A DNA stretch of 64,000 bases, from contig CAMSQM010000001.1 in NCBI GenBank assembly GCA_947062675.1, positions 62,001-126,000 on the forward strand, in the 5' to 3' direction. Origin of the DNA: an uncultured Roseburia sp. (lineage in GTDB: Bacteria > Bacillota > Clostridia > Lachnospirales > Lachnospiraceae). The position numbers and the translations under genes are program-made. The stretch's first letter is position 1. The number at the start of each line of letters is the position of its first letter. The notes under the pieces were generated by a model. It searched no databases, was not told where the DNA came from, and saw only the letters and a list, made by a program, of their open reading frames with translations. This document shows, one piece after another, positions 1 to 9,261 of this stretch.

Positions 1-40
1 GTTCTAAATGCTATTAAGAAATTATACAGGAGGATTTGGG

Positions 41-358
41 ATGGTATCAATTTTGGCGACAGACCCTGCCGCAGCTGCGAGCTGGGGCGGAATGCTTCTC
101 TGGCTGGTAGTGATGTTCGGGTTTCTCTATTTTTTCATGATTCGTCCGCAGAAGAAGGAGGCACAGAAAAAGAGTGCGATGCTTGCGGAGCTTGTGGTCG
201 GAGATACAGTGCTGACAACGAGCGGCTTTTACGGGACAATTATTGATATTTCGGAGGACGATGTCATTGTGGAGTTCGGGAGCAATAAAAACTGCCGTAT
301 CCCGATGCAGAAAGCGGCGATCTCCGCGGTGGAGAAGCCGGATCAAGCGGCAGAATAA
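41..358 (+). CDS. yajC: YajC, preprotein translocase accessory subunit
   Basis: Small single-pass membrane protein that associates with the SecDF-YajC complex and supports Sec-dependent export. The protein (105 aa from this start) begins with a short outside segment, then one hydrophobic helix at about residues 16-34 ending in the family hallmark FFMIRPQKK, then the conserved cytoplasmic domain with GDTVLTTSGFYGTI. I chose ATG 41 rather than an in-frame ATG at 8 because an ACAGGAGG ribosome binding site lies at 26-33, 7 nt before it. The usual neighbours (tgt, secDF) would lie to the left, outside the window. Identification rests on motif and length and is firm. Confidence 0.93.
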   Translation: MVSILATDPAAAASWGGMLLWLVVMFGFLYFFMIRPQKKEAQKKSAMLAELVVGDTVLTTSGFYGTIIDISEDDVIVEFGSNKNCRIPMQKAAISAVEKPDQAAE

Positions 359-512
359 CCAGAGTTATGCGAAAAGGAGCCTGTTATGTGATGGAATACA
401 TGACAGGCTTTTTGACGGCTGTGTGGCAGGAAATGCGCGTCGGCAGGGGTGTTAAGGACACGGGAAAAGAGTATGTTTTGAAAAAAAGAAAGAAAAGAGC
501 AGGGCGGAGGAT

Positions 513-1868
513 ATGGAACATAACAGAGAAACAAAATTACTATCAGGTTCCATCGCGAAGGGGATTGTGTCGTTTGCAATTCCTCTTTTTCTCGGGAATC
601 TGTTTCAGCAGATGTATAATACGGTCGATTCACTGATTGTTGGGAATTTTCTGGGCAGCGATGCGCTGGCGGCTGTGAGTTCCTCGGGCAGTCTGATTTT
701 CCTGCTGGTGGGTTTTTTCAACGGGATTGCGATGGGAGCCGGGGTTCTGATCTCAAAGCATTTCGGGGCGGAGGATGATGAGGGACTGAAAAAAGCGGTA
801 CATACGGATGTGGCATTTGGACTGGCGGCGGGAGCCGCGCTTACGGTCGTGGGAATGTTTCTGGCACCTCAGATTCTGGTGCTTATGGGAACGCCGGAAA
901 CAGTTCTGCCCAATTCGATTGTCTATTTCCGGACTTATTTTGCAGGTTCTCTGGCGTTTGTTATGTACAATATCGTGATGGGAATTCTGCAGGCGGTGGG
1001 GGACAGCAGACACCCGCTTTATTACCTGATCTTTTCTTCCCTTGTAAATGTGGTTCTGGACCTGCTGTTTGTCGGGGTGTTTCACTGGGGAGTCGGTGCA
1101 GCGGCGCTTGCGACCGTTATTTCCCAGGCGTCGAGTGCTCTGCTCTGTTTTATCCGCCTGGTACATTCACAGGATGTCTACCGCGTCACAATCCGGGAGA
1201 TTCGTTTTTATCCGTCATTTCTCAGACAGATTATCAGTATCGGACTGCCGTCGGGACTGCAGAACTCTATTATTTCCATCGCCAATATCGTAGTGCAGGC
1301 CAATATCAATGCGTTTGGTGTGATGGCGGTAGCAGGCTGTGGCGTATATTCCAAGATTGAGGGCTTTGCATTTCTGCCTATTACCTGCTTCGCAATGTCG
1401 CTGACGACATTTATTGGTCAGAATCTCGGCGCAAGGCAGTATGAGCGGGCGAAAAAGGGGGCTCAATTCGGCATTCTCTGTTCCGTGCTTCTGGCAGAAA
1501 TGGTGGGTGTCGTCGTATATTTTCTGATTCCGTATTTTGCGTCGGCATTTGATTCCGGCGCCGATGTGGTGGCAATTGCAACGCGGCAGGCACACACGGA
1601 GGCATTGTTTTACTGTTTTCTGGCATTTTCCCACTGCATTGCGGGGATTATGCGCGGGGCCGGAAAATCTTCCGTTCCGATGTTTGTTATGCTGCTTTCA
1701 TGGTGCATTATCCGCATCAGTTATATCACTGTCACAGTGCATTTTATACCGAAAATCCAGGTTATATTCTGGGCCTATCCGCTGACATGGTCCATCAGTT
1801 CGGTTATTTTCCTGATCTATTTTGTGAAAGCAGACTGGCTGCACAGTTTTGAGAAGAAGCAGCGTTAG
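513..1868 (+). CDS. MATE family multidrug/Na+ antiporter
   Basis: Twelve-helix inner-membrane exporter of the MATE family, expected to expel cationic drugs or metabolites in exchange for Na+ or H+. The 451-aa product has the family length, an amphipathic start, and the typical opening IPLFLGNLFQQMYNTVDSLIVG followed by two six-helix halves. AGGGCGGAGG at about 500-509 precedes ATG 513. It is the first of two MATE genes here (see 40146-41507); they differ clearly in sequence and are not a recent duplication. Substrate cannot be inferred. The last codons form the first unit of a 55-bp repeat that continues beyond the stop codon. Confidence 0.93.
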   Translation: MEHNRETKLLSGSIAKGIVSFAIPLFLGNLFQQMYNTVDSLIVGNFLGSDALAAVSSSGSLIFLLVGFFNGIAMGAGVLISKHFGAEDDEGLKKAVHTDVAFGLAAGAALTVVGMFLAPQILVLMGTPETVLPNSIVYFRTYFAGSLAFVMYNIVMGILQAVGDSRHPLYYLIFSSLVNVVLDLLFVGVFHWGVGAAALATVISQASSALLCFIRLVHSQDVYRVTIREIRFYPSFLRQIISIGLPSGLQNSIISIANIVVQANINAFGVMAVAGCGVYSKIEGFAFLPITCFAMSLTTFIGQNLGARQYERAKKGAQFGILCSVLLAEMVGVVVYFLIPYFASAFDSGADVVAIATRQAHTEALFYCFLAFSHCIAGIMRGAGKSSVPMFVMLLSWCIIRISYITVTVHFIPKIQVIFWAYPLTWSISSVIFLIYFVKADWLHSFEKKQR

Positions 1869-1995
1869 AAAGCCGGACTGCTCAGTGACCGGCTGGCACG
1901 GTTTTGAGAAGAAGCGGCGTTAGAAAGCCGGACTGCCTGGTGATGAGTCTGCACAGCCTGGAGAGGGAAACAGCAATAAAAGCCGGACTGCGCGG
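1833..1995 (+). repeat. Three imperfect 55-bp tandem copies of the MATE gene 3' end
   Basis: The last 36 bases of the MATE gene plus the following bases recur twice downstream. The anchor GCCGGACTG occurs at 1872, 1927 and 1982, exactly 55 bp apart, and the preceding GAGAAGAAGC(A/G)GCGTTAG is almost unchanged in unit 2 and degraded in unit 3. The first unit carries the real stop codon, so units 2 and 3 are untranslated. The rest of the gap to 2145 shows nothing else I recognise. Confidence 0.85.
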
Positions 1996-2145
1996 CTCCG
2001 GGTGCAGGTGACGTGATTCTGAAAACGGGCGGGAGACATGGGACCGGATGCTGTCTGGAAAATGATGCAGGGCAGGGAGACTGGAGTATCACACATTTTT
2101 TTCAGAGTGCCGGGACGGCAGGGTATCTGACAGAGGGGGAATGTT

Positions 2146-3108
2146 ATGCAACAGTTTGTAATCGGCAAAAATGAGGCGGGGCAGCGTTTTGACAGGTATT
2201 TAAAAAAGCTGCTCGGCAGGGCGCCGGACAGTTTTCTGTATAAAATGCTCCGGAAAAAAAATATTACTTTAAATGGAAAAAAGGCCGGCGGAGCCGAACA
2301 GCTTTCCGTCGGCGATGAGGTGCGATTGTTTTTTTCCGATGAGACGTTTGAGAAATTTTCCAGCCCGTCCGTTCGCGGTCTCTCTCCGGTCAGAGAGCTG
2401 CCGTTTCCGGTGGTCTATGAGGATACGGATATTCTGATTGTAAATAAGCCTTCCGGAATGCTTTCGCAGAAAGCAGCGCCGGATGATCTTTCCGCCAATG
2501 AGTATATTATATCTTATCTGCTGGGTAAGGAAGAGCTGACGGAGGAAATGCTCTGTACCTTCCGCCCTTCTGTCTGTAACCGCCTGGACCGCAACACCTC
2601 GGGGCTTCTGGCCGCCGGAAAGACTTTAAGAGGTCTTCAGGAGCTCTCGGAGGCCTTCCGGGAGCGCGCGATACGGAAATATTACCGCTGTATTGTGAAA
2701 GGAGAGGCCGGAGAGACCGTCCACATCAAAGGCTGGCTTGTAAAAGATGAAAAGACCAACAGGGTGCAGATTTTTCCGGAGAATCCGCACAATCTGTCTG
2801 CGCAGGAAATTGAAACGGAATACCGGCCTGTGAGAGTGGAAAACGGGTATTCGGAGCTGGAAGTTCATCTGATTACAGGGCGGACTCATCAGATACGGGC
2901 GCACCTGGCATCTGACGGGCATCCGGTAATCGGGGATTCCAAATACGGGGACCGGGCGGAGAACGGGATATTTCTGCGGGAGGCTGGGATTCGTTTTCAG
3001 CTGCTTCACGCATGCCGGATGGAGTTTGCAGATGGAAGAGTGGTGGCAGCGGACTGCGGGGAGGAGTTTTTTCGCGCGTGGGAACTGATCTGCCGCAGGG
3101 AAAAATGA
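2146..3108 (+). CDS. RluA-family 23S rRNA/tRNA pseudouridine synthase
   Basis: Isomerises uridine to pseudouridine in structured RNA, most likely 23S rRNA (RluC/RluD class). The 320-aa protein has an N-terminal S4 RNA-binding domain (about residues 13-65) and a catalytic domain containing the family motif RLDRNTSGLL, in which Asp148 is the expected nucleophile, and later TGRTHQIRAHL. Start ATG 2146 has a GGGGG stretch upstream. It stands alone between the MATE repeat tail and the extended -10 promoter of the next operon. Which uridine it modifies cannot be told from sequence, so no specific symbol is given. Confidence 0.9.
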   Translation: MQQFVIGKNEAGQRFDRYLKKLLGRAPDSFLYKMLRKKNITLNGKKAGGAEQLSVGDEVRLFFSDETFEKFSSPSVRGLSPVRELPFPVVYEDTDILIVNKPSGMLSQKAAPDDLSANEYIISYLLGKEELTEEMLCTFRPSVCNRLDRNTSGLLAAGKTLRGLQELSEAFRERAIRKYYRCIVKGEAGETVHIKGWLVKDEKTNRVQIFPENPHNLSAQEIETEYRPVRVENGYSELEVHLITGRTHQIRAHLASDGHPVIGDSKYGDRAENGIFLREAGIRFQLLHACRMEFADGRVVAADCGEEFFRAWELICRREK

Positions 3109-3128
3109 TATCCATTTTCTTCCGGCTG

Positions 3129-3137
3129 TGCTATACT
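3129..3137 (+). promoter_or_regulatory. Extended -10 promoter (TGC-TATACT) for the fusion oxidoreductase operon
   Basis: TG at 3129-3130, one base, then TATACT at 3132-3137, 40 nt before the AGAAGGAGG ribosome binding site of the next gene. No good -35 hexamer is visible at the right spacing, which fits an extended -10 promoter. Confidence 0.5.
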
Positions 3138-3177
3138 GTAATTATTAATATTTTCAAAGCGCAGAAGGAGGAATCAC

Positions 3178-5760
3178 ATGAACGTACTGGTGATTGGCGG
3201 AGTTGCCGCCGGGACGAAGACGGCGGCAAAATTAAAAAGGGAAGACAGAAGCGCACGGATTACGCTGCTCACAAAAAGCAGGGATATATCCTACGCCGGC
3301 TGCGGACTTCCATATTATGTGGGCGGTCTGATTGAGACGCCGGAGGAGCTGATCGTAAATACGCCGGAGAAATATGCCGCGCTCACGGGCGTGGAAGTTC
3401 TGACGGGAAAGGAGGCCACCGGACTGAATGCGGAGGAGAAATCCGTACAGGTAAAAGATGTGGCGACGGGGCAGGAAGAGACGTATTGCTATGACCGGCT
3501 TGTGATCGCGACCGGTGCGTCTCCCGTGATTCCTCCGGTGAGCGGAATGGAACTCGAAGGAGTCTTTACGATCCGCACACCGCAGGACGCGATCGGCGTG
3601 CGCGCCTATGCGGAGGAAAACGGGGTAAAAAAAGCGGTGGTTGTGGGCGCAGGTTTTATCGGTCTTGAGATGGCGGAAAATCTGCAGCAGAAAGGCGTAT
3701 CAGTCACGGTCATTGATTTTGCGCCGCAGATTCTGCCGAATATTCTCGATCCGGAAATGGCCGCATACGTCAGAAAACACCTGCAGAAACAGGGCATCCG
3801 CGTGATTACGGGAACAAAGGCGCAGGAGATCACGGGCGACGGAAGGGTCGCGGCGGTAAAGACCACGGCGGGGACGTTAAGCTGCGGTCTGCTGGTGATG
3901 GCGGCAGGGATCCGCCCGAATACGGAGTTCCTTCAGGGGAGCGGAATCGCGATGAACCGTGGCACGATCGTGGTGGACAAAGCAATGAGAACCAGTCTGC
4001 CGGATGTCTATGCCGCGGGCGACTGTGTGCAGGTTATAAACCGCATCACGGGAGAGCCCTGCTGGTCCCCGATGGGATCTTCCGCGAATCTGGAGGGACG
4101 CACGCTTGCTCAGATTCTTAATGGGGCGGATAAAGAGTATCCCGGGGTGTCAGGCACGGGAGTGGTGAAGCTTCCGGGGCTTAACTGCGGGCGCACCGGG
4201 CTGACGGAAGAGGCCGCGCGGGCAGCGGGATACGCGGTGGAGACCGTGCTCGCGGTCACGGACGATAAGGCGCATTATTATCCGGATGCGGCGTTTTTTG
4301 CCACAAAGCTGATCGCGGAGAAAGAGAGCCACCGGCTGCTTGGTATCCAGGTGCTCGGTCCGGGTGCCGTCGATAAGATGGTCGATATCGCTGTGACGGG
4401 AATCAGTATGGGCGCGAAGCTGGAAGATTTTGAAAATGCAGATTACGCCTACGCGCCGCCGTTTTCGACAGCCATTCATCCTTTTGTGCAGGCTGTCTAT
4501 GTGCTGTTAAACAAGCTGAACGGGACCATGGTCAGTATGACCCCGGCGGAGTACGCGGCGGGGAAAGCGGAGGGGTACCGGGTGATCGACGTCGCGCCGG
4601 CTCCTGCAATACGGGGCGCGGACTATGTCGATCTCACGAAAGTCACGGGGGAGCTCCCGGGAATCGGCAGAGAAGAAAAGCTGCTTTTAGTCTGTGTGAA
4701 AGGAAAACGCGCTTATTTTCTGCAGAACCGTCTGCGCTTTTACGGTTATCAGAATACGGTGGTGCTGGAGGGAGCAACATTTTTCAATGATGTGAAAGTG
4801 AAAGGCGGCAGCGGCGGCGTGTCCAAGGAGGAGGAGACGCGGGTGAAGGCGCTCGGGTTTCTGAAAGATAAGCGGACTCCGGATAAGTTTAACGGCCGCG
4901 TGATCACAAGAAACGGCAAGATCACGGCGGAGGAGGCCAGAGCCATCGCGGAGGCAGCGGAGCTCTTTGGCAGCGGTGAGGTGACGATGACGTCGCGCCT
5001 GACCATGGAGATTCAGGGGGTTCCGTATGATAATATCGATGCGCTCCGGGCGCACCTGGCGGAGGCAGGACTTGAGACGGGCGGCACGGGCTCAAAGGTA
5101 CGTCCGGTTGTATCCTGCAAGGGAACAACCTGCCAGTACGGGCTGACGGATACCTTTGCCCTCTCCGAAGAGATTCATGAGCGTTTTTTCCACGGCTATG
5201 CGTCGGTGAAGCTGCCGCACAAATTTAAGATTGCGGTGGGCGGCTGCCCGAATAACTGTGTGAAGCCCGATTTAAATGATCTTGGTATCATCGGCCAGCG
5301 GATTCCGCAGATGAATCCTGAGAAATGCCGGGGCTGCAAAGTATGCCAGGTAGAGCAGAGCTGTCCGGTTCAGACGGCTTCGCTGGCTGAGGGAAAGCTT
5401 GTCATCGATGAAAATGCGTGTAATCACTGCGGGCGCTGTGTTGGAAAATGTCCGTTCGGCGTCATTGAGGATTCAGTCAGCGGATACCGCGTGTACATAG
5501 GCGGGCGCTGGGGTAAGAAGGTCGCTCAGGGCAGATACCTGGAGAAAGTATTTACAGAGAAGGAAGAGGTTCTGCTCATCGTGGAAAAGGCGATTCTCCT
5601 GTTCCGCGAGCAGGGCGTGACGGGAGAGCGGTTTGCAGATACCGTCGCGCGCATCGGTTTTGAGGAAGTGCAAAAGCAGCTGCTCTCAGATGATCTATTG
5701 GCGCGCAAACAGGAAAATATTGCGGCGGAGAAGCACATGAAAGGCGGGGCGACCTGTTAG
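3178..5760 (+). CDS. CoA-disulfide-reductase-like / rhodanese / siroheme-type reductase / ferredoxin fusion protein
   Basis: An 860-aa redox fusion. Residues 1-440 are a pyridine nucleotide-disulfide oxidoreductase (FAD motif VIGGVAAG, second GAGFIGLEMAE, AAGDCVQV) with the single redox cysteine Cys42 in SYAGCGLPYY, as in CoA-disulfide reductase and NADH oxidase. Residues 450-560 are a rhodanese domain with active loop Cys506-VKGKR. Residues 575-700 resemble a nitrite/sulfite reductase half domain with C647-X5-C652 and C690-X3-C694, the siroheme-[4Fe-4S] pattern. The end has two ferredoxin clusters (C717, C720, C723, C729 and C748, C751, C754, C758). CoA-disulfide reductase-rhodanese fusions are known. 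The added siroheme and ferredoxin parts suggest handling of sulfane sulfur, sulfite or nitrite with NAD(P)H; the actual substrate is inference. xylB starts 2 nt after its stop. Confidence 0.85.
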   Translation: MNVLVIGGVAAGTKTAAKLKREDRSARITLLTKSRDISYAGCGLPYYVGGLIETPEELIVNTPEKYAALTGVEVLTGKEATGLNAEEKSVQVKDVATGQEETYCYDRLVIATGASPVIPPVSGMELEGVFTIRTPQDAIGVRAYAEENGVKKAVVVGAGFIGLEMAENLQQKGVSVTVIDFAPQILPNILDPEMAAYVRKHLQKQGIRVITGTKAQEITGDGRVAAVKTTAGTLSCGLLVMAAGIRPNTEFLQGSGIAMNRGTIVVDKAMRTSLPDVYAAGDCVQVINRITGEPCWSPMGSSANLEGRTLAQILNGADKEYPGVSGTGVVKLPGLNCGRTGLTEEAARAAGYAVETVLAVTDDKAHYYPDAAFFATKLIAEKESHRLLGIQVLGPGAVDKMVDIAVTGISMGAKLEDFENADYAYAPPFSTAIHPFVQAVYVLLNKLNGTMVSMTPAEYAAGKAEGYRVIDVAPAPAIRGADYVDLTKVTGELPGIGREEKLLLVCVKGKRAYFLQNRLRFYGYQNTVVLEGATFFNDVKVKGGSGGVSKEEETRVKALGFLKDKRTPDKFNGRVITRNGKITAEEARAIAEAAELFGSGEVTMTSRLTMEIQGVPYDNIDALRAHLAEAGLETGGTGSKVRPVVSCKGTTCQYGLTDTFALSEEIHERFFHGYASVKLPHKFKIAVGGCPNNCVKPDLNDLGIIGQRIPQMNPEKCRGCKVCQVEQSCPVQTASLAEGKLVIDENACNHCGRCVGKCPFGVIEDSVSGYRVYIGGRWGKKVAQGRYLEKVFTEKEEVLLIVEKAILLFREQGVTGERFADTVARIGFEEVQKQLLSDDLLARKQENIAAEKHMKGGATC

Positions 5761-5762
5761 GC

Positions 5763-7256
5763 ATGGACTGTATACTGGGAATTGATCTTGGGACATCGTC
5801 TGTAAAGGCGATGCTCCTGGACGCCCGGGAGGGCGTTATCGGCGTTGAGGCACAGGGGTATGATGTGTCAGTACCGCGCGCGGGATATGCGGAACAGTCT
5901 CCGCATGAGTGGTGGGATGGTGTCTGCCGCATTCTCGCAGCGCTCAGAAATAAATATCCGGCAGCGTTTTCAAATATCCGTTCCATTGGCCTGTCAGGGC
6001 AGATGCACGGACTGGTGATGGTGGACGGAAGGGGCGCGCCGCTGTCCGGGGCGATTCTCTGGCCTGATCAGCGCTCGGAGCCGGAGTGTGTCCGGATACG
6101 TGAGCGTGCGCGCGCGGAGGGCTGGGATGCTGTTCTGAAAAACCGCGTTATGCCCGGCTACGCGTTTCCCTCCCTGCTCTGGGTCCGCGAACATCGAAAT
6201 GATCTTTATAATAACACTGCAAAGATTATGCAGCCCAAAGACTATCTCCGGTTCCGTCTGACGGGAGAGACTGGCGCGGAAGTCACGGATGCGTCTTCCA
6301 CACTGATGTTTGACGTCAGCCGGAGGGACTGGGCGTTTCAGGTCACGGACGCGTTCGGGATCCGGCGGGATATTTTTCCGGAATGTCATGAGTCGCTGGA
6401 AGTGGCGGGCTGCGTGACGGCTGCTGCTCAGGAGGAGACAGGGCTTTCTGCCGGGATCCCCGTAATCTACGGTGCGGGCGACCAGCAGTGTCAGAGTATC
6501 GGAAACGGTGTGTACGGGGAGGGCACGGTCATCTGCAATATCGGGACCGGCGGGCAGATCTCTGTTTTTTCGGAGACGGACTGGTACGACAGACAGCTGC
6601 GGACAAATACGTTCTGCCACTGCACCGGAGGGGCATACACGGTCTATGGCGCGGTGCTCAGTGCCGGGATGGCGCTGAAATGGCTGAAAGATAATATCCT
6701 GCACGGGGAAAGCTATGAGAGTCTCAGCCGCAAAGCTGCCGGGACGGCCCGTGGGAGTGAGGGGCTCTGGTTTCTTCCTTATCTGGCCGGAGAGCGGACG
6801 CCGCACATGAATCCTGCGGCAAAAGGCATGTTTTTCGGGCTGCAGCTGTGTCATACCGAAAAGCATCTGGCGCGTGCGGTCATGGAGGGCGTAACATATG
6901 CGCTCTGTGATTCGCTTGATATTCTTACGGAACAGGGAGCAGAGTGCGGGCAGATAACGGCGTCCGGCGGCGCGGCGAACAGTCCGGTGTGGCTGCAGAT
7001 GCAGGCAGATATTTTTGACAGGGCAGTAAAAGTGTGTGCGGTGCGGGAGCAGGCCTGCCTTGGGGCCTGCATCCTCGCGGGCGTCGGAACGGGGATGTTT
7101 AAGAATCTGCGGGAAGCATGTGAGCGGTTTGTGCGGTATGAGGAAGCCGTATATCTGCCGGATTCCGGCGCTGTCCGTGAGTATGCAGCGTACCGCGGAA
7201 TATTCCGCGCGCTGTATGAAAAAAACAGGGAACTGTTTCTTTCCCCCGGTGTATGA
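5763..7256 (+). CDS. xylB: Xylulokinase (FGGY family carbohydrate kinase)
   Basis: Phosphorylates D-xylulose to xylulose 5-phosphate with ATP, feeding the pentose phosphate pathway. The 497-aa length and the order of motifs fit XylB: ILGIDLGTSSVKAMLLD at the start, SGQMHGLV, WPDQR, GAGDQQCQSIGNGV, GTGGQISVF, and the ATP-binding ASGGAANSPVW near residue 400. It begins 2 nt after the upstream fusion gene, so the two are co-transcribed. No xylose isomerase or sugar transporter lies nearby, so another ketose substrate in the FGGY family remains possible. Confidence 0.82.
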   Translation: MDCILGIDLGTSSVKAMLLDAREGVIGVEAQGYDVSVPRAGYAEQSPHEWWDGVCRILAALRNKYPAAFSNIRSIGLSGQMHGLVMVDGRGAPLSGAILWPDQRSEPECVRIRERARAEGWDAVLKNRVMPGYAFPSLLWVREHRNDLYNNTAKIMQPKDYLRFRLTGETGAEVTDASSTLMFDVSRRDWAFQVTDAFGIRRDIFPECHESLEVAGCVTAAAQEETGLSAGIPVIYGAGDQQCQSIGNGVYGEGTVICNIGTGGQISVFSETDWYDRQLRTNTFCHCTGGAYTVYGAVLSAGMALKWLKDNILHGESYESLSRKAAGTARGSEGLWFLPYLAGERTPHMNPAAKGMFFGLQLCHTEKHLARAVMEGVTYALCDSLDILTEQGAECGQITASGGAANSPVWLQMQADIFDRAVKVCAVREQACLGACILAGVGTGMFKNLREACERFVRYEEAVYLPDSGAVREYAAYRGIFRALYEKNRELFLSPGV

Positions 7257-7313
7257 TTCTGATAAAAAGAATACCGGTTACCGGCACGCAGTCCACAGAA
7301 AAGGAGTACAGGA

Positions 7314-8453
7314 ATGGTTTATAAGAATTTTCAGGATCTGAAATTATCAGCGCTCGGCCTGGGCGCAATGCGTCTGCCGGTCATTGACGGGGATGACGGG
7401 AAAATCGATGAGGAAAAGGCGCAGGAAATGGTTGCCTGTGCGATGGAACATGGTATCAACTATTACGATACAGCCTGGGGGTATCATAACGGCAGTTCAG
7501 AGACGGTGCTCGGGAGAGCGCTGCGGAAATATCCGCGCGGGCGCTATTACCTTGCGACCAAGTTTCCGGGATATGATCTCTCAAATATGGATAAAGTGGA
7601 GACAATCTTTGAAAAACAGCTGGAAAAATGCGGCGTGGATTACTTTGACTTTTACCTGTTTCACAATGTCTGTGAGATGAACATTGATGCCTATCTGGAT
7701 GAAAAATATGGTATTTATGAGTACCTGATCAGGCAGAGAGAGTGTGGGCGCATCCGTCATCTCGGTTTTTCCGCGCACGGAAGCACTGAGGTGATGAGGC
7801 GTTTTCTTGAGGCATATGGAAAACAGATGGAGTTCTGTCAGATTCAGATGAACTGGGTGGACTGGACGTTCCAGGATGCAAAGGGAAAAGCGGAGCTGCT
7901 GAAAGAGTATGGCCTGCCGGTGTGGGTGATGGAGCCGCTGCGGGGCGGGAAGCTGGCTTCCCTGCCGGAAGATCAGGCGCAAAAGCTCGCAGAGCTCCGG
8001 CCCGGCGAGGCGGTGCCCGCATGGGCGTTCCGCTTCCTGCAGACGATACCGGAAGTTGCCGTGACGCTTTCCGGCATGTCGGATATGGATCAGCTTCAGG
8101 AGAATATCCGCACATTTGAGGAGGAAAGACCGCTGAATGAACAGGAGCTTGCGGCGCTTTTGTCGGTGGCTGACGGCATGCTGGAGGGTACGATTCCGTG
8201 TACGGCCTGCCGCTACTGTGTCAGCCACTGTCCGAAGGGACTGGATATCCCGTCGCTGCTGGAGCTTTACAGGGAACATTCCTTTACCGGAGGCGGATTT
8301 ATCGCGCCGATGGCGCTGATGGCGGTGGAAAAAGAAAAACATTCGGATGCCTGTATCGGGTGCAGGAGCTGCGAGGCAGTCTGTCCGCAGCAGATTAAAA
8401 TATCAGAGGCGATGGCGGATTTTGCCGGAAAGCTCGGACAGGGCGCTGGGTGA
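7314..8453 (+). CDS. Aldo/keto reductase with C-terminal 2[4Fe-4S] ferredoxin domain
   Basis: A TIM-barrel NADPH-type aldo/keto reductase (about residues 1-270) with catalytic tetrad candidates in YYDTAWGY, the Lys of ATKFPG and the His of YLFHNV. It is followed by an iron-sulfur tail with C-X2-C-X2-C-X3-CP (CTACRYCVSHCPKG) and a second set CIGCRSCEAVCPQ. The 379-aa length matches the anaerobic AKR-ferredoxin subfamily common in Clostridia, where ferredoxin may replace or feed the nicotinamide. The ribosome binding site is AAAGGAG before ATG 7314. It is separated from xylB by 57 nt and followed closely by the HAD gene. Substrate unknown. Confidence 0.88.
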   Translation: MVYKNFQDLKLSALGLGAMRLPVIDGDDGKIDEEKAQEMVACAMEHGINYYDTAWGYHNGSSETVLGRALRKYPRGRYYLATKFPGYDLSNMDKVETIFEKQLEKCGVDYFDFYLFHNVCEMNIDAYLDEKYGIYEYLIRQRECGRIRHLGFSAHGSTEVMRRFLEAYGKQMEFCQIQMNWVDWTFQDAKGKAELLKEYGLPVWVMEPLRGGKLASLPEDQAQKLAELRPGEAVPAWAFRFLQTIPEVAVTLSGMSDMDQLQENIRTFEEERPLNEQELAALLSVADGMLEGTIPCTACRYCVSHCPKGLDIPSLLELYREHSFTGGGFIAPMALMAVEKEKHSDACIGCRSCEAVCPQQIKISEAMADFAGKLGQGAG

Positions 8454-8467
8454 GCCGGGGAGGATTT

Positions 8468-9250
8468 ATGAAAAAAGCGGTATTTTTTGACATAGACGGC
8501 ACACTCTGGGATGACGATATGCGCATCCCGGAGAGCACGGTTGCGTCGATACGCGCGCTGCGGGAGAGAGGCAGCTATGCATTTCTCTGCAGCGGCCGGA
8601 GCCGTGTGAACATCTGCAGTGAGGAGCTGCTGGGGATCGGATTTGACGGGGTGGTGGCTTCCTGCGGCGCGCATATTGATTTTCAGGGGGAGAAAATATT
8701 TGAAAAACTGCTCTCCAGGGAAGAAGTTGCGCATGCACTCGGCGTGATGGAGAGCCGTCGCGCCCTGATTGTGCTGGAGGGGCCGGAATATGCATATGTA
8801 AATCTGGAAGATTTCGGCGACAATCCGTATGTGTCTTATCTGAGACGCGAGCTGGGCGAAAGCCTGAAAAATCTCAGGGAATATACGGAATATGAGATCA
8901 ATAAGCTGAGCGTGGAGATCAGCGACGGCAGCACGGCGGATATTCCGGAAGCGCTGGGTGACCGGTTTGACGTGATTTTTCACAATGAGTGCCTGATGGA
9001 GATTGTGCCGAAAGGTTTTTCGAAGGCGTCAGGGATTGAAAAAGTGTGCGGCCTGCTGGGAATCGCCCGCGGGGATACCTATGCGTTCGGGGACAGCGCG
9101 AATGACCTGGAAATGCTAAAGTATGTCGCGCACGGGATTGCGATGGGAAACGGCACGGCAGCGGCAAAAGAAGCGGCGGAGTATGTGACGACGGATATCC
9201 GGGAAAACGGTATTGAAAACGGCCTGCGCCATTACGGGCTGATCGTATAA
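8468..9250 (+). CDS. Cof-type HAD phosphatase
   Basis: Haloacid dehalogenase superfamily phosphatase of the Cof subfamily, expected to act on sugar phosphates or similar small metabolites in the cytoplasm. The protein has motif I FFDIDGTLWDDD (nucleophile Asp and general acid Asp), motif II LCSGRS, a cap domain in the middle, and motif IV FGDSANDLEML. ATG 8468 is preferred over an in-frame GTG at 8450 because GGGGAGGA (8456-8463) sits correctly for 8468 and the HAD motif then starts at residue 4. It overlaps the operon of the aldo/keto reductase (15 nt gap). Exact substrate unknown. Confidence 0.88.
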   Translation: MKKAVFFDIDGTLWDDDMRIPESTVASIRALRERGSYAFLCSGRSRVNICSEELLGIGFDGVVASCGAHIDFQGEKIFEKLLSREEVAHALGVMESRRALIVLEGPEYAYVNLEDFGDNPYVSYLRRELGESLKNLREYTEYEINKLSVEISDGSTADIPEALGDRFDVIFHNECLMEIVPKGFSKASGIEKVCGLLGIARGDTYAFGDSANDLEMLKYVAHGIAMGNGTAAAKEAAEYVTTDIRENGIENGLRHYGLIV

Positions 9251-9261
9251 GGGGGACGGAT

